Assembly (NCBI GenBank): GCA_018873225.1
Contig: JAEILZ010000009.1
Span: forward strand, 177,501-241,500
Length of the DNA stretch: 64,000 nt
From: [Phialemoniopsis] sp. UDSM-2020
Lineage: Eukaryota > Ascomycota > Sordariomycetes > Thyridiales > Thyridiaceae
Direction: 5' to 3'
Shown: positions 45,731 to 56,366 of the stretch, piece by piece
Layout of the letters: each line of letters begins with the position of its first letter
Numbering within the stretch: position 1 is the stretch's first letter
The notes under the pieces: model-generated
What the model was told of the DNA's origin: nothing
The model's input: the letters and a program-made list of their open reading frames with translations, nothing else
Databases searched by the model: none
Made by a program: the position numbers and the translations under genes

Positions 45731-48018
45731 CCTGCAACCAGTACATCGAGTAACACAAGATGTAAGGGGGCCCTCTGCATGCTTCTGTTCATTGCGCATT
45801 GCCATCAAGGCGGTCAACAGAGAAAGAGATTGTACGGGGTTGCCTCTGTGAAGGTAATAAGCTCATTGCGGCCGATATCATCCGTGGCATGAGAACACTG
45901 TACGGTGAGAGATTGTGGACTAGGGGACGTGAAGCCACTCATGACACCCAAAGGGGCCAGACTATGCCTCGGCCAGTTAGGATGTGGATAGTTGTTGGAA
46001 TAGCCGATGCCCGTACTGCCAGCTGAGCAATTTGCTGGTTACGCTGCGATCCGGCCGTCGCACTTGACACCCGAGGACGAGGGAGCGGTGACGGTGTTTT
46101 GGAGAATCTGCAGTATCAGCAGACGTTTCTGGCTGAACGCAACTGGCGACATCTTGCAGAGACCGGCAAGTCGATGATGGCTGCCACGCATGACTGCATG
46201 CAGCAAGCCGGAAGTGCAGCCTTCGCACATGAGGATCCTTGCAATTCAGAGACGTCGCATCCGCACATTGGCTTGAACACAGTCCTCTACACTCGAAAAC
46301 TATGTCCAAATTTCGGACTTCGCTTTGGAGCTGTGCGACTTGCACACCGTCAGTCCTCCTTACGGTACCACGGACTGGAGATGCGCATCCAGCAAACAGC
46401 ATCTTGGACACACCCAAATTTACCTTCGGCGCTTGATGTGGTGAAACGCCAGGTTGCCAAAGGAAATAAGGCCGTGGAGCATGTTTGCGAGGGATCTTCC
46501 TAGAAACATCCTAAGGTAGCTCTACCATCAATGGGAAATGCTGGCCGACCGGCGTTTGAGTAAACCGCTCGCTACAAACCACATATCGTCTTGCCGAAAT
46601 CATTAGCAACAAGACCATATATCCCTAGCTTACTTACTACTTGAGTATTTAGGCATTCAGATATAATCGCGTAGGAGACAGGAGGATACCTTATCCTAGG
46701 AGACGTATCAAGACCAGGCGGGCTGCGAGAAGCGTCGGACCCAGGCTGCAGGGACAAGGACCTGCACGTCAGACCTCGACCTGGTCAAGCCTGGCGCGTT
46801 AGGCAATCGGCTTACTAGTGTGGACAGCCCAGGTAGAGTTTCCGAATCAATGTAACATCATGGGCCAACCAAATTGGCTCACAGATGTGTTGGTGCGCGG
46901 CGACTGCATTGCTTTTACTACTGTGCCCCCCAGCTGCCACCACCTTTGGTAGGTTGCTGAGGAGCACATTCGGCAAGCGTATGCGACGGCTGGGCAAATC
47001 CCTTGTGAGAGAGTGAGGACACAAGAGTAGTCAACTGGAAGAAGGAGAACGGTGTGTCTGTGTATACGCGCGTGAAGGGTCACTGGGTACAACGACCAAC
47101 CACGCTGATAAAACGTACGACACCATCGTCACACTAACAGCGAGGGTACTCTCTACATTTTCCGAATGATAGAACGCACGTCCCAGGATTTTGTTTTACA
47201 GGGCTCTTTGTACGACTATTCTCTCATAGTACAGCATTCAGCCACGGTTCAAAGTCCAGTGTTTTCACTCTTCTCGCTCCGAACCGAACCCCGCGAAGGG
47301 TCGGTCTGTAGCGTCGTACTTGTCAAAGTCTCGGTATGCAAATTGCTCACACCTCCCCCACCTGACGGCTTCTTCCTGATGTCTTTTCGCCTCATGTAAA
47401 GAGAAAGAAGGGGCTTATCCTGCAAAATGCCTAAATTTTCTCATCCAGACTTGGGGGCCAATGAAAGTGCCAGCTTAGAGTCTGGTGTTGGGTTTAACAG
47501 TCTGGCAGTTTGGACTGAACCTGCATTTTTGGGGGTTTGGGGGGGAGAAAAGGGAATGGCCAACAGGATGGCCATCATATATCCCAAAACAGGCCAGCCA
47601 GGGCAAGACCGACCACTCCATATCGAGGGGACAAGAAAAAGTTGAGGTTACCACCTGCACCCTTCTTGCATCTGCCGCACCTTCCTCCAAAGAAGGTGCT
47701 GCGCTCAGTGCAGCTTGTCATTCGTCGAGGTCGGCGGTGTGGCTGCCTGCCTGCCTTGGTTCAACCACACGACCGCGCAACATCCAAATACATGGTTGAC
47801 TGGCTGGGCGGCGGTGGCTGCCTCTTTCTCCTTGGGCTGGGCTGATTTGATATATTCTGTCTCCTCATGTTCCGGCTTCAGCCTCCTCGTCTCTTCTTCC
47901 ACATAGCCTTGCTCACGGCGCATCACTTTGAAGCAAAGAGTTGCGATTCAAGGTGACCTCATATTATCCCATACAGACATTAACTATCTCTTCTTCTCAC
48001 ATCCTTGATTTGACCGAG
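45731..48018. other. Intergenic region, helicase / BTB protein gene
   Basis: This 2.29 kb spacer contains overlapping plus-strand frames at 46021-46510. One is open for 134 codons but starts at TTG, and another is broken by three stops. Neither can be tied to a gene model. The final part (about 47400-48018) is probably the promoter and leader of the BTB gene. Confidence 0.35.
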
Positions 48019-49792
48019 ATGGCGGATGAACCGACCGCAGGCCAAGTTGCCGGCAGCGGCAGCGGCAGTGGCAACGGCAATGACAACACCGGCCCTCAAA
48101 CTCCCGCCGCAAATAGGAACGACAACGGAGAGGGGAGCAGTAGTCGGGTAGTCATGCCTGAAAGTATATTCGATGTGGTACCGCAGAGGTCCCTGGGAGA
48201 TGTCATGCGAGAGCCCTCGACGAGGCGGCCGGACCCTGTGGTGCTCACGACCATGCCGGTGACGGGCAACGCAAAGACGGTCTTAAATCCCAAGGAAGAC
48301 CTTTGGCTCTCCACGGCTGACGAGTAAGTTCCCTGTTATTGGCTTGACTTGACAGCTTTCGAGGGTGAGTTAGGCAGTGGGATAATCAGACTGTGGACCA
48401 GGAAGGACATGTGGTATCAGTTTCCAGTCGTCCCCTCATACTAATTGAGCATGATTTTGCAGCCGATACACCTCACCTATCATACCCATACGCGTCGGCG
48501 AGATGCCCGACATCCAGACGTTCTACGTGAGTGGCGGCATGAACCCCTGAGAGGTCTCCATGGGCGAGAAACTCGACGCCCGGCAAACATGCTAATTGCA
48601 AATAGGTACATCGAACCATACTGATGGCACACGACTGGTTCCGTGCAGCACTTTCTGGTAGTTTCAAGGAGAGCGCAGATCAGGTTCTGGATCTCCCAGA
48701 ACAAGACCCGGCAATCTTTCAGTTCCTGGTGGCGTTTCTTTACGAAGGGCGGTACGATCCCATCAAGCCCATTTCTTCGGCACTTGGTACGTCCAGGAAT
48801 TATTCATCTCTCCTCGTGAATATGCTCAGGACTGACAGCTTTTTTCCAAAATAGATCCAGATACCGACAAAGGAAAGGGCAAGGACACAGCCCTTGATGA
48901 GCAGGGCTCGGATTACGACTCAGCGACCAGCATTGGGAGCGATAGTAGCGCTCGTTCTCTGCGCCGCAGAGAGAGGAGGCGTAGGAGAGCCGACCGCCAA
49001 CTCGAGCGTATGCGGGAGAAGCATCCAGGCCAACACCGTCCTGACTGCACCTGCCAGCAGTGCACGACCATAAGTGGTCCCCCTTGTTGGGCCTGCGGCG
49101 CTTCGCGCATGCCGCCAAACATGTATCCGCCCGTGGCCAGGGCTGGCGTGGACCACTGGCGCCATATGCCTACCCGGCATCGCACGGCGCCGAGAGACCG
49201 ACCTGCTAACAACACCAATGTAGTCGTCGTCGGCGGAAACGGCACCGGCTCGGCAGAGGCGGTCGATTCATACGGCGGCGGGCGCATCAAGGGCGAGGAC
49301 CTGCAGACCTGGCTTCTCGCCTACGAGCTCTGCATCGAGGTGTACGTCTGTGCCGACCACTACCTCATGGCCAGCTTCAAGGCCGAGGTCGCGCGCGCGC
49401 TCGTCGACATGCTCGAGACGGCCGGGTCTGACGCCGCGCAGCCGCGCGTGCTGGCCTCGTGCGCACGGCTCGCGCACGCCGTCGGCGAGTCGGACCCTCT
49501 GTCGCGGATGGTGCTCGCACGCGCGGGCTTCATGCAGAGCGCGCTCTGGAGCCGGTTCCCTCTGGAGACGAGCGAGTTCCTGCTCGCGCACCCGGACATC
49601 GCGGCGCTCATGCTGCGCGAGATGGCGAGCCGGCGCGAGGACGAGCACGGCGGGCGCTCGCTGCCTTCCATGCACAGAGTGCAGGCTGCGCCCTCGGCGG
49701 CGGCGGCACCGCACCACGCGCATCACCCGCACGTGTGGGATCCGTATACCGGGATGTATCAGCGGCATGGGCTTAGGGGGGCTCGGATCTAG
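48019..49792 (+). CDS. BTB/POZ domain protein with a cysteine-cluster insertion
   Basis: Four exons (48019-48323, 48463-48526, 48606-48786, 48855-49792; introns 139, 79 and 68 nt) encode 495 aa. The BTB fold is recognisable from about residue 105: IIPIRVGEMPDIQTFYVHRT, LMAHDWFRAALSGSFKES, VLDLPEQDPAIFQFLVAFLY, EGRYDP. Its later helices are displaced by an insertion of about 125 residues and resume at LQTWLLAYELCIEVYVCADH and FKAEVARALVDM. The insertion has a basic Arg-rich helix and a cysteine cluster, CTCQQC (from residue 248) with CWAC eight residues on, which could bind zinc. The N-terminus is Gly/Ser/Asn-rich. Such fungal BTB proteins are often Cul3 adaptors or of unknown role; no partner domain (kelch, BACK) is clear, so the function is open. 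Confidence 0.85.
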
Positions 49793-50274
49793 AATCTCCC
49801 GTAGTCTACAGGATTCCCATCGGAGATTGTCGTAGGGCAGAATTCGCCTCTGGAAGGGCAAATGATCAAAGTGAAGGCCGGCTAGCATAAGTTAGGGAAG
49901 AGTCAAGAGCGTTGTGCGGACATCTGAGGATATCCTCTCCCCTTCTAGGAAATGCCCGCCCAGCTGGGCGTGGCTCACGCAGCATGGGCGATGTGGCATG
50001 CGCCGCCGAACCTCCATCGGCTTGGTATTTCAGCGATGCTTTCCTGTATTTACTCAGCGTTATGTCTACTTTGGTGGCTTTTGTAAGGATATGTATGAGG
50101 GCTGAGCGATGGACAGACCAAAGACTTTGGTCAATTATGAGAGCTAACGGCGTCTCTTCCCAAATTCTCAGTATATCACGCTTATTCATGATTTATCATT
50201 ATGTGTCTAACATGGCTTCTACCAGCTCCATATCTCCTGGACATCGTAGCCAGTTGTATGTTTTGAGCCCTTTT
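49793..50274. other. Convergent 3' flanks
   Basis: This 482-nt spacer lies between the convergent BTB and peptidase genes. Nothing beyond probable 3' UTRs is seen. Confidence 0.4.
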
Positions 50275-51760
50275 TCAATCGATCACGTCGTCCCGCAGCT
50301 TGAAGATCTGGGCTAGCAGCTCGTCGGCCTTGTGCCGCAGCGCGCTATGGTACATGACGTTGGTCTCGAGCACGCGGATGCCCTTGACCTTCTTGGCCGT
50401 CTGGCGCGCGAGCTCCAACTCGACGTACATGTCCTCAAAGCTAACGGCGTAGACGGGCACTGTGTTGCGACCCAGCTGCTCTTCGTCGTACAGCTTGCCC
50501 CAGCCGTCAAACTTGGCCAGGATATCCGAGCCCTCCCAAAGCTCCTTGAGCTCCGGGTAGTCCTCGTACATGAAGGGGTACATCATCTCGCCGGCGAAGT
50601 GAAGCGGGTACTGCGAGGCGTCGGCGGCGACGGCAGGGTCGCGCAGCCACCGGTACCGGTCGAGCTTCTTGCCGACGCGGTCGGCGGCCCAGTTGGAGGC
50701 GATGCCGGGCGCGTGGCAGTAGATGATCTCCTGCATGAAGGCGTAGAAGGGGCAGACGTCGTAGGGCAGGAACTGCTCAAAGGCGGAGAGCGTCGGGCGC
50801 GACAGGAAGCCGAGCTGGTCGAGGTCAGTGCGCATGCGCAGCAGCATCGAGTGCACGGCGTCGAGTCCGCCGTGCGCGCCGAAGACCTGACCCAGCGTGA
50901 AGATGCGCGGCACCGTCAGGCGCCCGCCGCCCGGCAGGGGGACGGACCCGCCCTTGTCGCCGACGACGTGCGCGGCCAGGCGCTGCAGCGTGTCGACGTC
51001 CTCTGGGTACTTGGCGAAGTAGGCGGCGTTGCGCTCGTCGACTTTGGGGTACGTCGCCTCGTAGACCTGCTCGGCCGTCTTGTCGAGCGGCGCGAGCCCG
51101 CCCGTCATGAAGCACTCGCGCAGGCCCTCGGGCGCGAGCGACAGGTAGGTCAGCGTGACGAAGCCGCCGTACGACTGCCCGAAGGTGGACCACTTCCTGC
51201 GGTCCTCGGGCAGGTCGGCCGTCAGGCACCGCCGGACGGCCTCGCAGTCGCGCACGTTGTCGTCGGCGCGGAAGTGCTTGACGTAGTCGGCCTGCTCCTG
51301 CGCATCAGACGAGAGGCGGCGCAGGCTCGCGGCGCTGATGGGCGTGCTCATGCCCGTGCCGCGGTAGTCGAGGTAGAGCACGTCGTAGCCGCGCTTGAGC
51401 AGGGGGTCGGTGAGCGGGTGGGCCTGGGGCTCGCGGTGGCCTACGCCGGGACCGCCCTCGAGGTAGGCGAGCCAGGGCCGCGCGTTGTTGAGGAAGACCT
51501 TGGCGAAGTCGGCCTCGTCGGCCGGGCTGCGCTCCGGGACGATGGGCCGCTCGTAGCGCGTGGCGGCGCGGGCGAAGAGCTGGATCTTCTTGCCGTCCGG
51601 CTGGGCGTAGTCGAGGGGCACCTCGAAGAAGAGCTCGGCGACGAGGAGCTGGCCTGGAGGGGCAGGGTTAGCTAGGCGTTACTTGGAAAGGGAGGAGGGG
51701 TGAGTTGTCCGAACCTGGCAGCTGGTGTACCCGGCTGCTCGTCAAGCGTGCCGTTGCCAT
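50275..51760 (-). CDS. Alpha/beta-hydrolase of peptidase family S33 (proline iminopeptidase-like)
   Basis: Family S33 enzymes release N-terminal proline or act as tripeptidyl-type aminopeptidases. Exon 1 is 51760-51715, a 61-nt intron (51714-51654, GTTCGG donor, GCTAAC branch, CTCCAG) follows, and exon 2 is 51653-50275, giving 474 aa. The start MATARLTSSRVHQLPGQLLV is short and has no signal peptide, so the enzyme is probably cytosolic. Motifs: VPLDY near the N-terminus, the oxyanion LEGGPGVG, LDYRGTGMSTPI, and the nucleophile elbow GQSYGGF (Ser about residue 172). A helical cap domain follows. The C-terminal Asp and His are plausible in NTVPVYAVSFEDMYVE and NVMYHSALRHKADELL. Its composition is very GC-rich and yields a 447-codon antisense shadow ORF. 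Confidence 0.92.
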
Positions 51761-51779
51761 CTTGAATACCTAGTTCTGA

Positions 51780-52238
51780 TGTACAAAAGAGGGTGACTTA
51801 TATGAGCTTATCAGGTCAGCTGGGGAAACTTGGCAGATGGTGTCTAAGCGGTTCAGTAGCAACCAGCCAACTAAGTTTCGGATTCTGGTTGACGAGGTTG
51901 ACGCAATTGACGACCTTTGGTGTCTGCAATGCAGTCTGAAAAGATAACAATTCATCAAGGTGTATGAGCACCCCAAACTCAAAGCCCGATTATGTTTGGA
52001 AGCAGCTCTTATCCCCCTCTCACCGGCGCGGGGTGGACCCAGGGTCCTACGAGCTACGGGATGACTTCCGTTCTTACATGCCCCACGGTTAGGATCGGGA
52101 TACGGAGCAGTCCATGACAGTGAATACTGGATCCTTGGTACCATGTTAGACTACCTGCCTTTTCGAGATGCGGATCGCGTAACCCAGGGCATCAACGAGG
52201 AAAGCCTTCGTTCGTACTCGACTTCTTCGGCCGTGTAA
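51780..52238 (+). pseudogene. Possible gene relic, one frame broken by two stops
   Basis: One plus-strand frame reads as plausible protein over 153 codons, interrupted only by TAA at 51945-51947 and TGA at about 52068-52070. Pieces include LYELIRSAGETWQMVSKRF, FRILVDEVDAIDDLWCLQCS, YEHPKLKARLCLEAALIP and SEYWILGTMLDYLPFRDADR. Both stops could come from C-to-T changes (CAA to TAA, CGA to TGA). No family is recognised. Chance openness cannot be excluded. Confidence 0.25.
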
Positions 52239-52313
52239 AACAGCATCGGCTGTCACAGGCCAGCTACTTGAGGCAAAAGAACCCCGCAATTTGTCATCAG
52301 CCAGTGATACACG

Positions 52314-52394
52314 GGCAACATGGCCGAGTGGTTAAGGCGACAGCCTAGAAAGCTGTTCCGTTCGCGGGCGCAGGTTCGAGTCCTGCTGTTGTCG
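52314..52394 (+). tRNA. tRNA-Ser (anticodon AGA)
   Basis: An 81-nt class II tRNA folds cleanly: acceptor GGCAACA with TGTTGTC (one G-U pair), D arm GCCGAGTGGTTAAGGC, anticodon stem ACAGC/GCTGT around the loop CTAGAAA (anticodon AGA, codon UCU), a long variable arm, and T arm GCAGG-TTCGAGT-CCTGC. The discriminator base is G, as serine tRNAs need. No intron is present. A TTTTT Pol III terminator follows at 52395-52399. An identical copy lies inverted at 53787-53867. Confidence 0.97.
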
Positions 52395-52416
52395 TTTTTA
52401 CTTTTTCATCACTCTC

Positions 52417-52434
52417 AACCCTAACCCTAACCCT
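52417..52434. repeat. Interstitial telomeric-type repeat (AACCCT)3
   Basis: Three perfect copies of the fungal telomere unit (TTAGGG on the other strand) start 22 nt after the 3' end of the first tRNA-Ser. Confidence 0.85.
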
Positions 52435-52865
52435 CTTTCCGAAGTTAAATGGGCGCTATCTCATTATAGACACAAACTACAACGTGGTCGGACTCTGAAA
52501 CATGCCTTTTTGCCCCAATATCGAGCAAAGCGTCTGTTCGATTTTTGTCTAAGCTTGCATGACAGAAGAGAAGACAGTAGGTACTATCATCCCTCCAAGA
52601 ATGGTTATCTTTGTTAGTCAAGGCTTGTTCAGGCTTAGACGGGCAACCATGTCAACGATGTAACTGGGGCGCTATGTGAACTTGCATCTCTGTGTCACTC
52701 AGTTCGGATGTGAGGAAGTATAGGCTTGGGAGCCACATGGTGTCCAATACATTCTGCCATCGTTTGGGTCTTCACCTAGGGTATCAACGCATAGATCGCT
52801 TGACCATTGCTAAATTCTATGAAAATAAGACCACTTTCGATAAATGTATGATTATCAACCACCGA

Positions 52866-53138
52866 TCACAGAGAGAAGCATTCGATAGACCTTGATTGTA
52901 CACCAACAGCTTCTTCGTCCCATTGACTAATCCCCGAAATAGACTGGACAAGAGAGGTGTCAACTAGATATTCACTCGCGAAATGGGCTCCATAAGCGTA
53001 CATCCACAGTTGTTACGAATGGTGCCGCATCGCAAGCAGTCCTCTTAGTTTGCGGATTATGCCCTTCATGATATTGAAGAGTTGTCGTCTCCCAGTTGAT
53101 CCATGCGATGAAAGGCGGTGCCCGACCGAGATGACCAT
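52866..53138 (-). pseudogene. Possible gene relic with one internal stop
   Basis: A minus-strand frame from ATG 53138 runs 91 codons and is broken only by TAA at codon 42 (53015-53013). It reads GRRQLFNIMKGIIRKLRGLL before the stop and QLWMYAYGAHFASEYLVDTS and ISGISQWDEEAVGVQSRS after it. The TAA could derive from CAA. An adjacent frame over the same DNA is also open for part of the length, so confidence is low. Confidence 0.22.
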
Positions 53139-53324
53139 TCATTCACGTTCTTAGATGTTGGATCATTGAACAGATGTTTAGATGGTAGACAAGGCAAATG
53201 TATATAGACGTGCGACATATTCAACGACTCTCCAAACACAAGCTAGCTGAAAGTACATGCATTTACCTTGAAGGCTCTTGAAGCAAGTCATTTCCCGTCC
53301 CATCACGACGTCGACCTATGTCAA

Positions 53325-53711
53325 TTAATGAGTCTCATTTCGGGGCAGTAGGTTCTTATAGAGGGCCGCCACGCTGTCTATCATGTTGATAAAGGGTGAG
53401 AATTGGTTGTGCTCAGTTGTTACCGGGTCGTCAACCTTGAAGCGGAACTGGACTTCAGCTGGTCGACGTGTGATGGATGTCTTCTGGCCCGACAGCTATA
53501 GCATAGCGATGTAACGAGACACTATAGACATTTCAAAGGCCCTTCTGTTTGGCAAATTAAACCATGCAGAAAAAAAATATGAGGTACATTTGATACTTAC
53601 ACCCCTTTACGTAAAAGCACCCTTTATACCGAGTATAGCCCAATCTCCATCGTACGATACAAAACTCGTGGAAGCTGATACCTTGCCCGATAGTCTGTAC
53701 TTCATCAACAT
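53325..53711 (-). pseudogene. Possible two-exon gene relic with one internal stop
   Basis: From ATG 53711, codons 1-34 read KYRLSGKVSASTSFVSYDGD and WAILGIKGAFT. A TAA follows, then two more codons and a good GTAAGT donor at 53600. After a 105-nt intron ending TATAG (53496), the frame resumes as LSGQKTSITRRPAEVQFRFK and DSVAALYKNLLPRNETH and ends at 53325. Splice sites and phase fit, so the single TAA (perhaps from CAA) is the only break. It could be the 3' end of a larger lost gene. No family is recognised. Confidence 0.3.
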
Positions 53712-53786
53712 AACGCAAAAAAAAAACCGGTCATTCTTTGAGCGAGGCATGACATTAGGAAATTGCCAAAAGAAAAGGCAAAAAAA

Positions 53787-53867
53787 CGACAACAGCAGGA
53801 CTCGAACCTGCGCCCGCGAACGGAACAGCTTTCTAGGCTGTCGCCTTAACCACTCGGCCATGTTGCC
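53787..53867 (-). tRNA. tRNA-Ser (anticodon AGA), inverted identical copy
   Basis: All 81 nt match the tRNA-Ser at 52314-52394, on the opposite strand. A run of seven T residues (53786-53780 on the minus strand) forms the terminator. The flanking sequences of the two copies do not match, so identity stops at the gene ends. Confidence 0.97.
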
Positions 53868-54633
53868 ATTGGAACATTTTTGCCCTTATTTCATATTATG
53901 CAGCATTTATTTTCACGCGAACGAAAGTTGACAATGTTGGTGACATTGCGTTAAGCATGGCTGCCCTCGGTGTGTGAGTACTTAGGAATGGTCGACAACA
54001 ACCAGTGCCAAAAAGAGCCACCTGGCGATGAATGATACAATTCCATAATCGCAGGCTCATCACAGCGTTCTACAAGTCTCAAATACACGAGAGGAAGAAT
54101 TGCATGGAACACCACATGTTGGTTGTTGGTGTATCCTACCTGTACGTGCAGGCTTCCTCTTTCCATCCTTGAAGACTAAGGCCCGAGAGGAGCAGACGGG
54201 ATCGGTGTTGGACACACAAGTACTTAAGTCTAATATTCACCTCGCTTGTCGTCTTTTGGTCGCTTATCAAAAGGTGAGAGCACCTGTATATTGCAGGTTC
54301 GATGTTGGTTTGCAACTATCAGTAAAGTACTTTGGGTGGCTCGTGGTAGAATCGGAGCCGAGACCGCTCGGAATCGGACGAATTTCAGGGCAGAAACAGC
54401 AGTTGGCGGAGGCACGACAAGTGACCGCCCGGCCCACTTAACCTTGAAATCACCTGTGCCCATTTTCTCAGACCAGTTCTTTTCCACCTTTTCATTTCTC
54501 TAATCATCACCACCACTGCCAACACAGGGCCATACAACCCTCCACTCTCGTCCAGAGTGCCACAGACCAGTCACAAGGTCCTTCGCTGAAATGTGAACCA
54601 ACGACATACTTCGCAGGCGCGTTGTCAAATGGG
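53868..54633. other. Intergenic region upstream of the CP-motif protein gene
   Basis: This 766-nt spacer has a minus-strand ATG frame of 71 codons (54166-53951, MERGSLHVQVGYTNNQHVVF) that may be chance or a further piece of the relics nearby. The rest is the probable promoter and leader of the gene at 54634. Confidence 0.35.
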
Positions 54634-56366
54634 ATGACTCAACAAGACCTTACCCAGACTCTAGCCGAGTCCTTCAGTGCTCTCGCCGATGAGGTGCAGA
54701 GCCTGATCGATCGCAAGACCATCCTCGAACACAAGCTACGCTTTGCGCATGAACAGGTATGCAGACTCGGGTCACCGTTTTTTTTCTTGTTTCTTGAACG
54801 ACCTTGTTTCGCCTCTTGCGCACACATCACACGCCAGCCATACCATGATGAGTAGATTACTTAGCTCTAGATCTGGAGCTGCATTCGCGGCATTGATAGA
54901 CGACATATCTATAACCTCTGATTAATGACGGCTTGTTTTTCTTTGTTTGATTCTTTTGATCCTTTTCAACTCGCTTCTTGTGGTCCTGGCTGACAAGATT
55001 GCATCAGTACCAATATCTCGCAGACAAATATGCCCCGACTGCTCCCGAAATTTCGGAGACTCTGGCACAGCTGCAGCTTCCCCCGGACCTGCACCATCCA
55101 GTTCTGATAAACGCAAACACCATCCCTCTACCAAAACGTGGGCAGTCGGACAACAGCCAACACCAGATCGCTCTCTACATTAGGGAGGGGCGACGGGCAG
55201 CTCAACAGCTTATCACCCTCGTTGATGCTAGCAAGGATAGCTCAAGCAAAGAGACGTCATCGCACCAAACCCTGACTTCTATCACCACGATGATGGAACA
55301 AGACTTTACCGTCGAGGGAAAGAAGGGCAACCTGCAGTGCCCCTTCTCCGTGGCCAAAGAACAGGACGAGTCGGGGATTCACGCGGGTCACTCTCAGGGG
55401 GCTGACCCTACTCCTCACAAGTCGGGCGACCCTATCTGCGCTGCCATGTTCGAGGAGGCAGCTTCGCAATCCGCTCCAGGTGCGGCCTCGAAGTGTCCAA
55501 TCCGTTATATGGACAAACACTCCCCAGAAGAGATTGCAACCTATGTCGAGAAACACAAGCACCAGATTCCTCGCAGCCATGAGGTCTGTATTCAGCGTTA
55601 TCAGAAGAACGAGGCCCAGATCAGAAAGCTGGATGCCAAATATGGCAGCATCGTGAATATGATCCAGGATCTCAGTCAATTACATAAACCATTACTTCCC
55701 GAGGGCCAGGAAGAGCCAAGGGAGGAAGGTGACGGTCGCCGTGCGTCTCTCGAAAGGGTTGAGAACTGGGCCCAGGAAGTTGGCACCGACCCCCCTGAAG
55801 ACTCCGAGACGCCCCCAGTAGACCACGCCAAAGAAGACGACGATGGAGATTCACCTCGCGAGAGCCACTTCGATCGGCCTCTGAAAGAAGTGCGAGTCGG
55901 GGAGTCTCCCAGTCGACCGTGGGGTATCTCCGTTCCTGTCTACGACACACCCATTCTGCCCCCACAGACGCAAGTCACCCCGAACTCTCCCCCGCCTGTA
56001 CCAGTGCAGATGCCCAGCCCTGGTGCCGTGGAAACACCCAAACCGGCTACCGGAAGGCCCTCAAAATGTCCGTTCGACCACACCAAATTCACTCGAGGCA
56101 TGGGGATGGCTCCGTCGCCTCTGCCCAAGGTCGAAGAGGGCACGCCAAGCACCAAGCCAGCAGAGCCAGGACTTGAGCGCCCCTTTGCACCGGCGGATCA
56201 GCGCTCCCAGCCGCAACGAGCCCCCCAACCGACTTTTCTCGGTCCGGATGCCATCAAGTCTGGTAACGCCAACCCGCCGCAAATGGTCTTCAATGGGCCG
56301 GTTTTCATCGGATACCCCATGGAGCAAGCCATTAAATTCATGAAGCATTTCCAGAACGCGCAGTAA
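54634..56366 (+). CDS. Conserved fungal protein of unknown function with three Cys-Pro motifs
   Basis: Exon 1 is 54634-54756 (41 codons, in phase); the intron is 54757-55007 (251 nt, GTATGC...CATCAG), and exon 2 is 55008-56366, giving 493 aa. The ATG at 54634 is the first in frame; the upstream TTG is ignored. Residues 1-60 form a coiled coil (LAESFSALADEVQSLIDRKT, KLRFAHEQYQYLADKYAP). Cys-Pro motifs occur at residues 152 (LQCPFSVA), 204 (SKCPIRYM) and 395 (SKCPFDHT). Another helix lies at about 220-265. The middle is acidic and Pro-rich, probably disordered. The C-terminus ends with a compact hydrophobic block, GPVFIGYPMEQAIKFMKHFQ, likely the most conserved part. I do not recognise a named family. 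The intron is long for this window and might hide a small exon. Confidence 0.8.

Larger units (their letters stand above)
52395..53786. other. Spacer between inverted tRNA-Ser genes
   Basis: This 1.39 kb interval is less GC-rich than the neighbouring genes. It holds a short telomeric-type repeat at 52417-52434 and two broken minus-strand coding frames (52866-53138 and 53325-53711). No intact gene is seen. Confidence 0.5.

Noticed and set aside
46099..46503. 134-codon plus-strand frame downstream of the helicase
   Set aside because: It starts at TTG, and a neighbouring frame over the same DNA looks just as protein-like though broken by stops, so the impression of coding is unreliable here.
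50332..51675. 447-codon plus-strand ORF opposite the S33 peptidase
   Set aside because: It is the antisense shadow of a very GC-rich gene; the product has no motif and the minus strand carries complete S33 motifs.
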